The notes beneath the pieces are model-generated. The model saw only the letters and a program-made list of their open reading frames with translations. It was not told the DNA's origin and did not search any database. This document shows positions 52,611-60,569 of a stretch of DNA of 64,000 bases, in pieces. The stretch covers positions 18,663 to 82,662 of the forward strand of contig NZ_JAGGPM010000033.1 in the NCBI RefSeq assembly GCF_018613835.1, in the 5' to 3' direction. How positions within the stretch are numbered: the first letter of the stretch is position 1; the number at the start of each line of letters is the position of its first letter. The DNA comes from Arthrobacter sp. ISL-5 (lineage in GTDB: Bacteria; Actinomycetota; Actinomycetes; Actinomycetales; Micrococcaceae). Position numbers and translations under genes: made by a program.

Positions 52611-53102
52611 ATGAGCGATCCAATCGTCATTCTCACAGAAGAGCCGCTGGGTGCGGACGACCGCGTCAACATCGAACGCCTGGTGGATGGGGGTGATGCG
52701 CCCCTGGTAGTGCTCGTGCCTGCCAACACTGAACGGCACCTGTTGGTGGATTTCCTCGAGAACCTCTCCATGCTGGACATCGCCAAGGCCTTCCGGGAGC
52801 TAACATCGCACGCCCCGGACCCGGACAAGCAGCGGGCCGCCGCGGCGGAGACGCTGACCACGTCGCTCAGTGCCCTCGAAGGCGTGGGCGGCGGGGTCTC
52901 GGGCGAGGTGGTGGATGGCGGAGCGGTCAACGGCCTCGTGGCCAAGGTGAAGGCACTCGGTGCCGCACAGGCTGTCGTCATCACCAGGCCGCACGCAGTG
53001 GCGGACACCTTCCACACCGACTGGGCCAACAAAGCCCAGGACCGGCTGGGGCTTCCGGTGCTGCATCTGTACGCGGGCTCGGGATTTATCGGGGACTCCT
53101 GA
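52611..53102 (+). CDS. Conserved hypothetical cytoplasmic protein
   Basis: A 163-residue acidic protein. It starts with a strand-helix pattern (DPIVILTEEPLGADDRV, APLVVLVPANTERH), has a central Gly-rich linker (GVGGGVSGEVVDGG), and ends with AAQAVVITRPHAVADTFHTDWANKAQDRLGLP. The alternating beta-alpha pattern could be a universal-stress-like or Rossmann-like fold, but no motif is diagnostic. It diverges from the hydrolase and sits 14 bases before msrB, so co-expression with msrB is likely. Confidence 0.7.
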   Translation: MSDPIVILTEEPLGADDRVNIERLVDGGDAPLVVLVPANTERHLLVDFLENLSMLDIAKAFRELTSHAPDPDKQRAAAAETLTTSLSALEGVGGGVSGEVVDGGAVNGLVAKVKALGAAQAVVITRPHAVADTFHTDWANKAQDRLGLPVLHLYAGSGFIGDS

Positions 53103-53116
53103 GCGTTGACCAGGCT

Positions 53117-53587
53117 ATGAGCACTCCAGAAAAAGCCGACAATACCAACACTGTAGGCGCCGAGAATCCGTCGGCGGTCCGGGATGACGAGGACTGGCGC
53201 AGGGAACTGACGCCCGAGGAGTACCGGGTGCTGCGCCAGGCCGGCACGGAACGCCCGTACACGGGCGAGTACTGGGACACCCACACGGCAGGCGTCTATC
53301 ACTGCCGTGCCTGCGGGGCCGAGCTTTTCACCAGCAACGAGAAATTCGATTCGCACTGCGGCTGGCCGTCCTTCTGGGCGCCCCTGGCAGAGGAACGCGT
53401 ACGGTACATCCACGACCGCACCCTCGGCATGGAACGCATCGAAGTTCGGTGCTCAAACTGTGATTCCCACCTGGGCCACGTCTTTGAGGGTGAGGGCTAC
53501 GGCACGCCCACGGACCAGCGGTACTGCATCAACTCGATTTCGCTGAAGCTGGTCCCGGCCGAAGGCACCGCAGGGGCGGACTCCTGA
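53117..53587 (+). CDS. msrB: Peptide-methionine (R)-S-oxide reductase
   Basis: A 156-residue enzyme reducing methionine-R-sulfoxide in proteins. It has zinc cysteines in CRACGAELF and CSNCDSHLGHVF. The active-site Cys is in QRYCINSISL, with HCGWPSFW. A polar 25-residue leader precedes the domain. It follows the hypothetical gene by 14 bases. Confidence 0.96.
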   Translation: MSTPEKADNTNTVGAENPSAVRDDEDWRRELTPEEYRVLRQAGTERPYTGEYWDTHTAGVYHCRACGAELFTSNEKFDSHCGWPSFWAPLAEERVRYIHDRTLGMERIEVRCSNCDSHLGHVFEGEGYGTPTDQRYCINSISLKLVPAEGTAGADS

Positions 53588-53732
53588 GGCTTTGCGCCGC
53601 TACATCTGACGGGCTGAATGCAGGCCCTTAGCCTCACAGTTTCTTACGCTCACGCCGATTATGGATTAGGAACTCTGGCTGCTTGCTACGCTCGGCGTAG
53701 AAGCTCAGGCAACCAGAAAGGCGACGCCGAAG

Positions 53733-55145
53733 ATGACACTGACCGCTACCACAGCACCTGCCACGATCTCAGCAGACCACCCCGAATGGCAGCGGCTGAA
53801 GGCCTCGGCCACGGCCCTGCGCGGGCTCCAGGTGCAGGACGGCTCCGTTCCGGAAAAAGCCGACCACGCTGCCGCCGCCAGCCACGTCGTTGCCATCGTC
53901 GACGCCGTCAAGGCCCTTGCCCCGGCCCTCCCGCACGATGCCCGCTACCTTGAACTGCTGGGCCGCGACTTCGGCCGCTGGACGGAGGCCGGCTTCGGCG
54001 TTCCCGACTTCCTGGACTCCCTGCTCGCCTTCCAGCCGCAGACGCACCGCGAAAACGGGCTCCAGCACCTCGTGGTATTCCCCATGTACACCCAGAACGG
54101 CAGCAGCAACAGGCTGGTGGAAGCTGTGCTGATCGAAGTTGTCTGGCCAGAATTCATCGCCGGGCTGGAACAGGGCGACTACTCGAACAAGCTCTTTGTC
54201 CCCATCCGCTTCCTTGACTTCACGCCCGGGTATGACACCAACTCCGCGGTGCTCTTTCCGGAGACGGTGGCCGTCCGCGAGACCCCCAAGTTCACGTGGG
54301 GCGCGATCTTCGCAGACCGTGAGGCTGCCCGCTTCCGCCGCGTCCTTCGTGCCGCCGCGGACATCACGGCCCTTGAACTGCCGGCCGGCGCCGCCGAACT
54401 CCTCGGGGACCAGGAGCTCACCCAGGAAACGTTCGTGATGTGGGACCTGATCCACGACCGCACCCACATGCGCGGGGACCTGCCCTTCGATCCGTTCATG
54501 ATCAAGCAGCGCATGCCGTTCTTCCTGTATTCGCTGGAGGAACTGCGCTGCGACCTCACCGCCTTCCGGGAATCAGTGAAGATCGAGAAGGACGAAGAGG
54601 CCGACCCTGAAGCCCGCCGGCACGCGAAACTGGTCCAGTACGCCGTCATCTTCGACCGCATTTTCCGCTTCGCCATCACGGGCAGCCGGGTGCGCAACTA
54701 CGACGGACTCGGCGGCCAGTTGCTGTTCGCCTGGCTGCACCAGCACCGGGTGCTCCACTGGACCGACAGCCGCCTCAGCATCGACTGGGAGGACGTGGCC
54801 GGCGTCGTCATTGAACTCGGCGCCCGGATTGACGAGCTGTACTGGCGTTCCATCGACCGGCCCAAGACGGCCCACTGGCTGGCCGCGTATGAGCTCATCT
54901 CGGGCACCGTCACGCCCAACCCGGCCTCCGTGTGGGCGAAGGGACCCGGGGCCCTCCCCCTCGACGGGCCGCCCCGCGGGCTCACCGACCAGGTGCTGGA
55001 CGATGAGTTCCCCCTGTCCATGTTCTACGAGGCACTGGAAAAGAAGATGCGTCCAGTGATCGAGTCAACCGCCGGCATCACCGGAGCTTCGGACCCGGGC
55101 CACTCAACCACAGGTCCTGCGGCGACGCCGATGACCCCGGGATGA
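53733..55145 (+). CDS. DUF6421-family protein
   Basis: A 470-residue cytoplasmic protein of unknown role. Notable is the HDRTHMRGDLPFDPFMIKQR segment at about 247-265, which looks like a metal site (His-x3-His with acidic residues). LEELRCDLTAF and VRNYDGLGGQLLFAWLHQH follow. The family name is recalled from actinobacterial annotation. It overlaps the SDR gene by 4 bases (ATGA), and that gene overlaps the aldolase-like gene, so the three form one translational unit. Confidence 0.75.
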   Translation: MTLTATTAPATISADHPEWQRLKASATALRGLQVQDGSVPEKADHAAAASHVVAIVDAVKALAPALPHDARYLELLGRDFGRWTEAGFGVPDFLDSLLAFQPQTHRENGLQHLVVFPMYTQNGSSNRLVEAVLIEVVWPEFIAGLEQGDYSNKLFVPIRFLDFTPGYDTNSAVLFPETVAVRETPKFTWGAIFADREAARFRRVLRAAADITALELPAGAAELLGDQELTQETFVMWDLIHDRTHMRGDLPFDPFMIKQRMPFFLYSLEELRCDLTAFRESVKIEKDEEADPEARRHAKLVQYAVIFDRIFRFAITGSRVRNYDGLGGQLLFAWLHQHRVLHWTDSRLSIDWEDVAGVVIELGARIDELYWRSIDRPKTAHWLAAYELISGTVTPNPASVWAKGPGALPLDGPPRGLTDQVLDDEFPLSMFYEALEKKMRPVIESTAGITGASDPGHSTTGPAATPMTPG

Positions 55146-55924
55146 ACGCAGGCCAGGGAGCCAACGTCCTGGTCACGGGCGGCAGCGGCCCGTCGGGAGT
55201 AGCCGTGGCCGGCGCGCTGCGGCGGGCCGGCTTCGCCGTCTTCACCGTGGGTTCGGACGAGGCGAGGATTGAGGCCGCCGCCGCCCAGGCCGGCCCCGGA
55301 GTCGTCCCGTTGGTCTGCGATCTCGCGAGCCTCCCCGAGGTCCGCGAACTTCACCGAGCCCTCGCCCGGACAGCGGGAAGGATCGACGGCGTCATCCACC
55401 TCGTCGGCGGGTGGCGCGGAGCACAGGGCATCGCCGACCAAAGCGACGAGGACTGGGACTTCCTGGAACGCAGCGCCATAACGACGCTCAGGAACGTCAC
55501 CCGCGTCTTCTACGACGACCTCGCGGCATCGGATACCGGCCGCTTCGCCATGGTGACATCGACGACGGTCAGCCAGCCCGCCGCCGGCATCGCCAACTAT
55601 GTAGCAGCCAAGGCGGCCGCCGAGGCCTGGACCATGGCGGTGGCGGACGGGTTCGCCCGGGACCAGAGCGGAGACACCAAACTGCACGGCACCGCCCAAC
55701 TACACAGTGCCGCCGTCGTCTTGGTGGTGCAGGCCCTTGTGGACGCCGGCATGCGTAGCCGGCAGCCGGAACGCAAGTTCCCGGGCTACACCGACGTCGA
55801 GAACCTGGCGGCCGCCGTCGTCGGGCTTTTCGGCCAGCCCGCCGCGGAACTGAACGGCAAGCGGCTGCCGCTGACTCCTGACGCCACACACCAATTGCCG
55901 GAACTACCTAGACTGAAAGCGTGA
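55142..55924 (+). CDS. SDR-family NAD(P)-dependent oxidoreductase
   Basis: A 260-residue classical SDR. The cofactor motif is VTGGSGPSGVAVAGAL, a variant of TGxxxGxG. The segment DGVIHLVGGWRG replaces the NNAG region. The catalytic triad is in VTSTTVSQPAAGIANYVAAKAA (Ser, Tyr, Lys). It is coupled to DUF6421 upstream and the aldolase-like gene downstream. The substrate may be a 3-hydroxy amino acid, inferred from that neighbour. Confidence 0.85.
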   Translation: MNAGQGANVLVTGGSGPSGVAVAGALRRAGFAVFTVGSDEARIEAAAAQAGPGVVPLVCDLASLPEVRELHRALARTAGRIDGVIHLVGGWRGAQGIADQSDEDWDFLERSAITTLRNVTRVFYDDLAASDTGRFAMVTSTTVSQPAAGIANYVAAKAAAEAWTMAVADGFARDQSGDTKLHGTAQLHSAAVVLVVQALVDAGMRSRQPERKFPGYTDVENLAAAVVGLFGQPAAELNGKRLPLTPDATHQLPELPRLKA

Positions 55925-57048
55925 CCAAAGCGATGACAACCACAGTTGAAACGGCCGGCAACGGCACCATGTCCCGGCTGCACGACGCCACCGTCCGGGG
56001 ATTTGCCTCCGACAACTATTCCGGCGTGCACCCGGAGGTGCTTGCTGCGCTGGCGGCCGCCAATGAGGGGCACCAGGTGTCCTACGGCGAAGACGACTAC
56101 ACCGCGCGGCTGCAGAAGCTCATGGAGGAGCACTTCGGCGAAGGCATCGAGTGCTTCCCCGTCTTCAACGGCACCGGCGCCAACGTGCTTTCGCTGCAGT
56201 CCCTGCTCCCCCGCTGGGGTGCGGTGATCTGCGCGTCAACGGCGCACATCAACATGGATGAGAACGGCGCCCCGGAACGCATCGGCGGCATCAAGCTGCT
56301 GCAGGTTCCCACGCCGGACGGCAAGCTGACGCCGGAGCTCATTGACCGTGAAGCGTGGGGCTGGGGCGACGAGCACCGGGCCCAGCCGCTGGCCGTCTCC
56401 ATCACCCAGACCACCGAGCTGGGCACCTGCTACACGCCGGAGGAAGCGCGGGCCATCGCCGAGCACGTCCACGCCAAGGGCATGAAACTGCACATGGACG
56501 GCGCCCGGCTGGCAAACGCGGCGGCACACCTCGATGTTCCGCTGCGGGCCTTCACCCGCGATGCCGGCGTGGACATCCTGTCCTTCGGCGGCACCAAGAA
56601 CGGACTGCTGTTCGGCGAGGTGGTGGTGTCGCTGAATCCGGACGCCGCCCACGGCCTGCTCTTCCTGCGGAAGATGAACATGCAGCTGGCCTCCAAGATG
56701 CGCTTCATGTCCGCGCAGTTCATCGCGCTGCTGGAGGGCGATCTTTGGTTGCGATCGGCCGCGCACGCGAACGCCATGGCCACCCGGCTGCGGTCAGCCG
56801 TGGATGCCATTGACGGCGTGGAACCCACCCAGAAGACGGAATCCAACGGCGTCTTCGCCATCCTGCCCGAGGGCGTGGCCGACAGGCTGCGACAGTCCTT
56901 CCGCTTCTACGACTGGAACGAGGCTGCCCGGGAAGTCCGTTGGATGTGCTCGTTTGATACCAGCGAGGAGGACGTTGATGCGTTCGTCGAGGCCATCAAG
57001 AGGGAACTGTCCGGCCACGCTCCGGCGTCACCGGCAGGCGCGCAGTAG
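55921..57048 (+). CDS. Threonine aldolase-family PLP enzyme (beta-eliminating lyase)
   Basis: A 375-residue fold-type I PLP enzyme. Motifs are FASDNYSGVHPEVL, VFNGTGANVL, HMDGARLANAA and the PLP lysine in DILSFGGTKNGLL. Low-specificity threonine aldolases split L-threonine or allo-threonine to glycine and acetaldehyde. The GTG start at 55921 overlaps the SDR stop. A related beta-eliminating lyase specificity cannot be ruled out. Confidence 0.9.
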   Translation: MTKAMTTTVETAGNGTMSRLHDATVRGFASDNYSGVHPEVLAALAAANEGHQVSYGEDDYTARLQKLMEEHFGEGIECFPVFNGTGANVLSLQSLLPRWGAVICASTAHINMDENGAPERIGGIKLLQVPTPDGKLTPELIDREAWGWGDEHRAQPLAVSITQTTELGTCYTPEEARAIAEHVHAKGMKLHMDGARLANAAAHLDVPLRAFTRDAGVDILSFGGTKNGLLFGEVVVSLNPDAAHGLLFLRKMNMQLASKMRFMSAQFIALLEGDLWLRSAAHANAMATRLRSAVDAIDGVEPTQKTESNGVFAILPEGVADRLRQSFRFYDWNEAAREVRWMCSFDTSEEDVDAFVEAIKRELSGHAPASPAGAQ

Positions 57049-57119
57049 CATGCGCGCGATTGCATGAGCCGGCGGCGAGCCTGCGGGCGGCGGCGGATTC
57101 TATTGCGTACCCTGCGAAG

Positions 57120-57773
57120 GTGAACGCACTTGCCCAGGTTCCCTCGGATTTCCTTCACGCCTTGGGAACGCTCCGGAAAGCACGATGCCGCAGTGAGTTG
57201 CGCCTGGACGAGATCCCGGCGCCCTCACGGCTGGCACCGTTCGCTGTGGCGCTCGGCGCCGAGGTGATTGTGCCCAGCGGCGGCGGCGACTACGCGGCCG
57301 TCCACGGCCCAGCGGCCATGGCGCTGGCCCGCTCTGCCGCTGCCGGTGACGACCCCGACGGCGACGAACTCGCCACCGGCAGGTTCATCCTGCTCTACGA
57401 CCCCGACGGCTCGGCCGTCTGGGACGGTGAGTTCCGCATCGTAACGTACATCCGCGCCCAGCTCGATGCCGAGATGGGCAACGACGAAATGCTCGGCACG
57501 GTGGCGTGGACCTGGCTCGTGGAAGCCCTGGAGACGCACCACGCCCCCTACCGCGCAGCCGGCGGAACAGCCACCCGCGTGCTATCGGAAAGCTTCGGCA
57601 CGCTGTCCGACCGGCCGGGTTCGATCGACATCGAGCTCCGTGCCTCCTGGACGCCGGCCAGTGCAGACATCCAGTCCCATCTTGAGGCCTGGTCTGACAT
57701 GGTGTGCACCTTTGCCGGGCTTCCGCCGCTGCCCGACGGCGTGTCCGCACTGCCCCGCAGGCGCCGGAACTAG
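57120..57773 (+). CDS. DUF3000-family protein
   Basis: A 217-residue actinobacterial protein of unknown function. The core is IPAPSRLAPFAVALGAEV, ATGRFILLYDPDGSAVWDG, FRIVTYIRAQLDAEMG and RASWTPASADIQSHLEAWSD. An insert of about 35 residues (GGGDYAAVHGPAAM...) separates two core blocks. The GTG at 57120 was chosen because it begins the usual VPSDF-type start; it lacks a good ribosome binding site. It lies upstream of the RNase D-like gene, as in many actinobacteria. Confidence 0.8.
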   Translation: MNALAQVPSDFLHALGTLRKARCRSELRLDEIPAPSRLAPFAVALGAEVIVPSGGGDYAAVHGPAAMALARSAAAGDDPDGDELATGRFILLYDPDGSAVWDGEFRIVTYIRAQLDAEMGNDEMLGTVAWTWLVEALETHHAPYRAAGGTATRVLSESFGTLSDRPGSIDIELRASWTPASADIQSHLEAWSDMVCTFAGLPPLPDGVSALPRRRRN

Positions 57774-57831
57774 CGGCTCCCGCCCGTGCCGAATCAGTCC
57801 GCCGGCTTGCTGCCGGTAAACTAGGGGCATC

Positions 57832-59145
57832 ATGACCCCTCAAAATCCGGAAAACACCACAGCCGGCGCTCCGGCTGCTGAAACCGCACCCCATATAACG
57901 GTGGAGGGCTTCGACAGCCTCGTCCCCGTTGTCATTGATCTTGATTCGCCCCGCGACGGCGTGCCGCTGGTCATCGAAACCCAGGCAGGACTGGAGCGCT
58001 GCGCGGCCGCAATTGCGGCCGGCACCGGCCCGGCGGGGGTTGATGCGGAGCGGGCATCCGGCTTCCGGTACGGCCAGCGGGCCTTCCTGGTGCAGATCCG
58101 GCGGGAGGGATCCGGAACCTGGCTCATCGATCCGGAACCGTTCGAGGACCTTCGGATTATCAACGACGCCCTCCACGGCGTCGAATGGATCCTGCACGCG
58201 GCCAGCCAGGACCTCCCCTGCCTTTCGGAGCTTGGCATGTGGCCGGAGAGGCTGTTCGACACCGAGCTCGCCGCACGGCTGGCGGGACTGCCCCGCGTGG
58301 GGCTTGCCGCCGTCATCGAGCAGTTGCTCGGATTCGGCTTGGCCAAGGAGCATTCCGCAGCCGACTGGTCCACGCGCCCCCTGCCGGAGCCCTGGCTCAG
58401 GTACGCTGCCCTCGACGTCGAGGTCCTGACGGAACTGCGCGAGGAACTCATCGAACTGCTGGAGGCGGACGGAAAGCTTGAATTCGCGGAGCAGGAGTTC
58501 GCCGCAATTCTTTCGGCCGGGCTCGCGCCGCCACGCGTCGATCCCTGGCGCAAGACGTCGGGCCTGCATCAGATCAGGGACCGCCGCCAGCTGGCCGCTG
58601 TCCGGGAAATGTGGCTCGAACGCGACGCCCTGGCCCAGAAGCGGGACGTCGCTCCGGGCAGGCTGATCCCCGATTCGTCCCTCGTGGCCGCCGCCAAGGC
58701 CATGCCGACTACGGTGCCGCAACTCCTGGGCACCAAGGGCTTCCACGGCCGGGCCGCCCAGCGCGAGGCTCCGCGCTGGCTCCGCTGCATCGCGACTGCC
58801 CGGGCACTGGAGGAACTTCCCCCGCTGCACCTCCCAACCAACGCCCCGCCGCCACCGCGGGTGTGGGCCGACCGCGACCTTGCCGCCGCGGAGAGGCTGT
58901 CCACCGCAAGGCCGCTCCTGCAGAAAAAGTCTGAGGAATTCAATCTTCCGCTGGAGAACCTGCTGACCCCGGACTTCCTGCGGCGCATCGCCTGGCGCCC
59001 TCCGACGGAAATCAAAGAGGCCGCCATTGCCGATGAACTCCGCGGGCTGGGTGCGCGGCCGTGGCAGGTCGACCTCGTGACGCCACTTATCACTGAAGCC
59101 TTCCTGAACCCGCAGCCGCTGCCACCGAAGGAAGCCAGGACGTAG
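57832..59145 (+). CDS. RNase D-like 3'-5' exonuclease with HRDC domain
   Basis: A 437-residue protein. The DEDDy exonuclease domain (about 45-210) has GVDAERASGFRYGQ, LHAASQDLPCL, FDTELAARLAGL and YAALDVEVL. An HRDC helical domain (about 225-300) follows with DRRQLAAVREMWLERDALAQ. The C-terminal 130 residues are Pro/Leu-rich and less clear. It probably trims stable RNA 3' ends. It follows DUF3000 by 58 bases. Confidence 0.88.
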   Translation: MTPQNPENTTAGAPAAETAPHITVEGFDSLVPVVIDLDSPRDGVPLVIETQAGLERCAAAIAAGTGPAGVDAERASGFRYGQRAFLVQIRREGSGTWLIDPEPFEDLRIINDALHGVEWILHAASQDLPCLSELGMWPERLFDTELAARLAGLPRVGLAAVIEQLLGFGLAKEHSAADWSTRPLPEPWLRYAALDVEVLTELREELIELLEADGKLEFAEQEFAAILSAGLAPPRVDPWRKTSGLHQIRDRRQLAAVREMWLERDALAQKRDVAPGRLIPDSSLVAAAKAMPTTVPQLLGTKGFHGRAAQREAPRWLRCIATARALEELPPLHLPTNAPPPPRVWADRDLAAAERLSTARPLLQKKSEEFNLPLENLLTPDFLRRIAWRPPTEIKEAAIADELRGLGARPWQVDLVTPLITEAFLNPQPLPPKEART

Positions 59146-59199
59146 ACGACCGCTCCCTGCACGTGATGTTGCTTGCACGCTACGCGCCTTGCACCCTAA

Positions 59200-59215
59200 G
59201 TTACTGACGAGTAAC
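59200..59215. promoter_or_regulatory. Palindromic site upstream of the fatty-acid pair
   Basis: GTTACT-GACG-AGTAAC is a perfect 6+4+6 palindrome 76 bases before the thiolase start. The size and symmetry suit a TetR-family operator controlling beta-oxidation genes. The regulator is not in the window. Confidence 0.5.
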
Positions 59216-59291
59216 ATTGGGTTCACTGTCGCCCGGATCCTTCCTGACCTCGGTCAGGGTCCGGCATCAACGTCTCAATGAGGAGCAGCAC

Positions 59292-60569
59292 GTGAGCCAA
59301 CACCGAAGCAGCGGAAACCAACGCATGGTCCGCGACGTCCTCTTCGTGGACGGCGTGCGCACGCCTTTCGGCCGCGCCGGCGAGAAGGGCATCTACGCAG
59401 GAATGCGCGCTGATGACCTCGTGGTCAAGTGCATCCGCGAACTGATGCGACGCAACCCTGCGCTTCCTGCCGAACGCATCGACGAGGTGGCGGTCGCCGC
59501 AACCACACAGACCGGGGACCAGGGCCTCACCATCGGCCGGACCGCCGCCCTCCTGGCCGGCCTGCCGCGCACGGTGCCCGGCTTCGCCATCGACCGCATG
59601 TGCGCGGGCGCCATGACGGCCGTGACCACGACCGCCAGCGGCATCGGTTTCGGCGCCTACGACGTCGTGATCGCCGGCGGCGTGGAACACATGGGGAACC
59701 ATCCCATGGGCGCCGGGGCTGACCCCAACCCGCGCTTCGTGTCCGAACGCCTCGTGGACCCCGCCGCGCTCAACATGGGCAACACTGCCGAAAACCTGCA
59801 CGACCGCTTTCCGCACATCACCAAGGACCGCACGGACGCATACGCGGTGTCGTCCCAGAACAAGCTGGCGGCTGCCTACGGCAACGGGCAGATCCAGCCG
59901 GACCTTGTCCCTGTCGCCACCATGAAGCCGGGCCAGGGCTGGACGGTCAACACAGTGGACGAGCCGCCGCGGCCGGGCACCACCGCGGAGGATCTCGCCG
60001 CCCTTCGGACGCCGTTCCGGGCCCACGGCCGGGTGACGGCCGGCAATGCCGCGGGACTTAACGACGGCGCCACCGCCGCGCTGCTGGCGTCCTCCGACGC
60101 CGCCGCTGAACTGGGGCTGCCCGTCAAGATGCGTCTGGTCAGCTACGCCTACGCAGGCGTGGAACCCGAGGTCATGGGAATCGGGCCTGTTCCGTCAACC
60201 GAGAAAGCGCTGGCGAACGCCGGCCTGGACATCGGAGACATCGGCCTGTTCGAAATCAACGAGGCCTTCGCCGTCCAGGTCCTCAGCTTCCTGGATCATT
60301 TCGGGATTGCCGACGACGACCCCCGGGTGAACCGCTACGGCGGCGCGATAGCGGTGGGCCACCCCCTCGCTTCCTCGGGCGTCCGGCTCATGAACCAGCT
60401 GGCCCGGCAGTTCCAGGAAGATCACTCCGTGCGCTACGGCATCACGGCCATGTGCGTCGGCCTCGGCATGGGCGCCACGGTCATCTGGGAAAACCCGCAC
60501 CACGCCGAATACAGCGCAGTCACCACCCCAACCGCAGTCTCCATCCCAACCGCAGGAGCCGCAGCATGA
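59292..60569 (+). CDS. fadA: Acetyl-CoA acyltransferase (thiolase), FadA-like
   Basis: A 425-residue thiolase, last step of beta-oxidation. The nucleophile Cys is in DRMCAGAMTAV, the His in GGAIAVGHPLASSG and the second Cys in TAMCVGLGMGATV. INEAFAVQ is also present. The GTG start at 59292 has GAGGAG upstream. The C-terminal 25 residues are a Thr/Ala/Pro-rich tail. Its stop overlaps the fadB-like ATG (ATGA), so the two subunits are made together. Confidence 0.93.
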   Translation: MSQHRSSGNQRMVRDVLFVDGVRTPFGRAGEKGIYAGMRADDLVVKCIRELMRRNPALPAERIDEVAVAATTQTGDQGLTIGRTAALLAGLPRTVPGFAIDRMCAGAMTAVTTTASGIGFGAYDVVIAGGVEHMGNHPMGAGADPNPRFVSERLVDPAALNMGNTAENLHDRFPHITKDRTDAYAVSSQNKLAAAYGNGQIQPDLVPVATMKPGQGWTVNTVDEPPRPGTTAEDLAALRTPFRAHGRVTAGNAAGLNDGATAALLASSDAAAELGLPVKMRLVSYAYAGVEPEVMGIGPVPSTEKALANAGLDIGDIGLFEINEAFAVQVLSFLDHFGIADDDPRVNRYGGAIAVGHPLASSGVRLMNQLARQFQEDHSVRYGITAMCVGLGMGATVIWENPHHAEYSAVTTPTAVSIPTAGAAA

